Shown here: positions 63,901 to 64,000 of the stretch, in pieces
Position numbering within the stretch: position 1 is the stretch's first letter
Layout: every line of letters starts with the position of its first letter
Assembly (NCBI RefSeq): GCF_902506415.1
Contig: NZ_LR733275.1
Location: forward strand, 2,457,795-2,521,794
Length of the DNA: 64,000 nt
Direction of reading: 5' to 3'
Source: Massilia sp. 9I
GTDB lineage: Bacteria; Pseudomonadota; Gammaproteobacteria; Burkholderiales; Burkholderiaceae_D
The notes under the pieces: generated by a model
Seen by the model: the letters and a program-made list of their open reading frames with translations, nothing else
The model's database searches: none
What the model was told of the DNA's origin: nothing
Position numbers and translations under genes: made by a program

Positions 63901-64000
63901 CTCGGCCGCGGCGCTGCTCAATGCCGCCAACCCGTACATCAACTACCAGTACACCACGGCCCAGGTCATCTCCATGGTGAAGTCCGCATTCGCGAGCGGC
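57950..64000 (+). CDS. Giant SdrD-B-repeat surface protein with thioester-like N-terminal region (3' end beyond window)
   Basis: First 2017 codons of a gene still open at the window edge. Residues 1-177 form an N-terminal region with no signal peptide; Cys48 (DPWCLVRD) and Gln110 (INWLLNNY ... GDVQGAIW) match the Cys and Gln of Gram-positive thioester adhesin domains. SdrD-B-like units follow, each starting ASLGDRVW-[LH]DANANG and ending GENNTTIDAG: one of 124 aa, 12 of exactly 123 aa, one divergent. A region with LTPGFWKNHTG, common at the end of such proteins, is next. The ATG at 57950 has AAGGA upstream. Likely a calcium-binding surface or biofilm protein. The secretion route is unknown: T1SS C-terminal signal or PEP-CTERM would lie downstream. 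Confidence 0.9.
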   Translation, partial: MSATPRVITFVAEYGNPDHYWLVGLYIKGITPLNPGNAVGGTLYDPWCLVRDISLPIEATYTANIYSSYELANLQAVPGLANRIQLQNLDNINWLLNNYKRLNATDGDVQGAIWKMMGSNPMSPYIGPQNAANIDALIAQALQHDGYVPGIGDTIGVIVDPMAGSTHYQPLIVEMKAASLGDRVWHDANANGIQDAGEEGIAGAIVNLVRDQNEDGDFNDAGEQLGTTTTDASGNYVFKGLTPSLNYQVTFSLPAGYDRVSPRQADGIAGSGLNSDAAVSSVVVLAPGENNTSIDAGFFKSASLGDRVWLDANANGQQDAGETGVAGVKVSLIGGGADGKLSTTADNTLVSTTTDANGNYAFTKLTPGVEYQVQFDKPAGSVFTRQDSGLDASDSDAGANGLSQVVTLASGENNTTIDAGIYLPASLGDRVWLDANGNGRQDAGEAGVAGAKVTLIGGGADGLIATTGDNTIVETLTDANGNYKFEGLTPGTEYQVQFTAPDGRVFTRANVGEDAGDSDAASSGLSQVVKLASGENNTTIDAGVYAPASLGDRVWLDANANGLQDKGETSLANIKLTLHGGGADGLLSTTADNTVATTTTGANGEYAFTGLAAGVEYQIEFDMPAGSVLTRRDAGDDETDSDADGANTSQVVVLTSGEYNKSIDGGVYMPASLGDRVWHDANANGQQDAGETGIAGVKVSLVGGGADGQLATTADNTVVSTFTDADGKYRFDGLIPATEYQVQFATPDGMLATKQDSGNDAGDSDAGTGGLSQVVTLASGENNTTVDAGFYRTASLGDRVWLDANGNGQQDAGEAGVEGAKVTLIGGGLDGKLSTTADNTSVETTTDANGNYRFDGLTPGVEYQVQFTAPAGSVFTRADQGNDASDSDAGANGLSQVVTLSSGENNTTIDAGVYVPASLGDRVWLDANANGQQDDGETGVAGVKVTLLGGGTDGLLSTSGDNTSIETSTDANGNYKFDGLTPGVEYQVQFSAPAGQVFTKADSGNDASDSDAGANGKSQVVKLASGENNTTIDAGLYATASLGDRVWVDANGNGRQDAGEFGVAGAKVTLIGGGADGQVATTGDNTRVSTTTDANGNYRFDGLTPGMEYQVKFEQPAGSVFTGQDKGADDTDSDADANGLSQIVKLASGENNTTIDAGVYTPAALGDRVWLDANANGQQDDGETGIAGVKVTLLGGGADGLLSTTSDNTSVSVTTDAGGNYKFEGLTAGVEYQVQFDAPAGHVGTRHNAGNDASDSDADAAGLSQIVTLASGENNKTIDAGFYQSASLGDRVWLDANANGRQDAGENGVAGVKVTLVSGGADGLISTTADNTSAETTTDANGNYKFEGLAPGVEYQVQFAAPAGSVFTRADQGDDAGDSDAGANGKSQIVKLASGENNTTIDAGVYTPASLGDRVWMDANANGQQDAGETGVAGVTVTLIGGGADGLVSTTADNTSASTTTDANGNYKFEGLTPGTEYQLQFSAPAGSIFTAADKGDDASDSDAGANGKSQIVKLASGENNTSIDAGVYKPASLGDRVWLDANGNGQQDSGETGVAGVKVTLIGGGADGQVATTADNTSAETTTDVNGNYKFDNLAPGMEYQVKFDKPTGTVFTAQDKGADTSDSDASSAGMSQVVKLAAGENNTTIDAGVYKTASLGDRVWHDVNANGQQDAGETGVGGVSVVLIGGGADGLISTTADNTSATTTTDANGNYKFEGLTPGMEYQVQFVAPAGAVFSPVDKGDDASDSDAGSNGKSQIVKLASGEHNSTIDAGGYMTASIGDRIWADANGNGIQDAGEASVAGVVVNLVNAAGATVATRTTGADGLYLFDNLTPGDYRVDVNLASLPSGYVVTTRNASGSTALNDSDADPTTGRTAYTTLESGESDRSWDIGIKARSVGIDIEKLVHVEYTTPAASAPAEGLTPGFWKNHTGAGGAPLSGWPETGLSPSASYEALFGVDVPNSAPTLLQALSANGGGVEALLRHSAAALLNAANPYINYQYTTAQVISMVKSAFASG
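58853..63280 (+). repeat. Twelve tandem 369-bp in-frame units
   Basis: The GCC-AGC-CTG (Ala-Ser-Leu) unit start recurs every 369 bp: 58853, 59222, 59591, 59960, 60329, 60698, 61067, 61436, 61805, 62174, 62543, 62912, and the following unit at 63281. No unit differs in length. Sequence varies moderately, with near-identical blocks between units. A related 372-bp unit precedes them (58481-58852). Confidence 0.95.

Noticed and set aside
57953-63901. A continuous reading frame of about 1980 codons on the minus strand opposite the SdrD-type gene
   Set aside because: It mirrors the plus-strand repeats and exists because GC-rich periodic codons leave no stops in that frame. The plus frame has recognised domains, a ribosome site and a start.

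Overview
The window looks like a chromosomal piece of a high-GC, aerobic to microaerobic betaproteobacterium. The best guess is Oxalobacteraceae of the Massilia/Telluria/Duganella type. The clues are the uniformly GC-rich codon use, an FNR/Anr gene together with a ccoNOQP-ccoG-fixH cluster, a cyanide-insensitive cytochrome bd, a PEP-CTERM peptide, many PAS kinases and a family-type palindromic repeat. The placement rests on gene content, not on a marker gene. No rRNA, tRNA, IS element, phage or CRISPR array was seen.

Layout. 1-7033 (minus strand): CIO-type bd oxidase (cydA, cydB, a DUF2474 microprotein), then a respiratory formate dehydrogenase module (TorD-like chaperone, Tat microprotein, catalytic FdhA, Fe-S FdhB cut by the window edge). 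Together they suggest formate -> quinol -> bd oxidase electron flow. 7412-9597 (plus): two proteins sharing an unrecognised domain, one fused to a metzincin-type protease. 9724-12245: FNR, an AraC regulator and a DMT exporter. 12246-18419: a palindromic element, then housekeeping and hypothetical hydrolases on the minus strand. 18618-19391: a ThuA-like protein.

19395-32166 is the core respiratory island: ccoN-O-Q-P-G-fixH, an oppositely oriented DksA/TraR-type gene, then ccoS, ccoI, a TauE/SafE membrane protein and hemN, a frameshifted FNR-promoter gene, and an Aer-type aerotaxis receptor. Five FNR-like boxes lie here, each 31-32 bp (centre to centre) from a plausible -10, the geometry of class II FNR promoters. 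This points to one low-oxygen regulon for oxidase, copper loading, heme synthesis and aerotaxis.

32330-51312 is mixed: a membrane hydrolase, a two-domain glycosyltransferase, MAPEG, MarR, two large PAS hybrid kinases, an acyltransferase, two paralogous ChaN/Tiki-like secreted proteins, two uncharacterised small proteins, an MFS exporter divergent from an AraC regulator, and a sensor kinase.

50083-57287 is a self-contained efflux unit: histidine kinase and NtrC-type response regulator (minus) divergent from an HlyD adaptor, ABC ATPase and FtsX-type permease (plus). The promoter between them has a near-perfect sigma-54 element and, upstream of it, a cluster of TGTCCG/CGGACA dyads. 57614-64000 holds a tiny PEP-CTERM protein with a clear terminator, then the first 2017 codons of a giant repeat protein: an N-terminal region resembling a thioester adhesin domain (Cys48/Gln110), 14 SdrD-B-like units of which 12 are exactly 369 bp, and a further domain running off the window.
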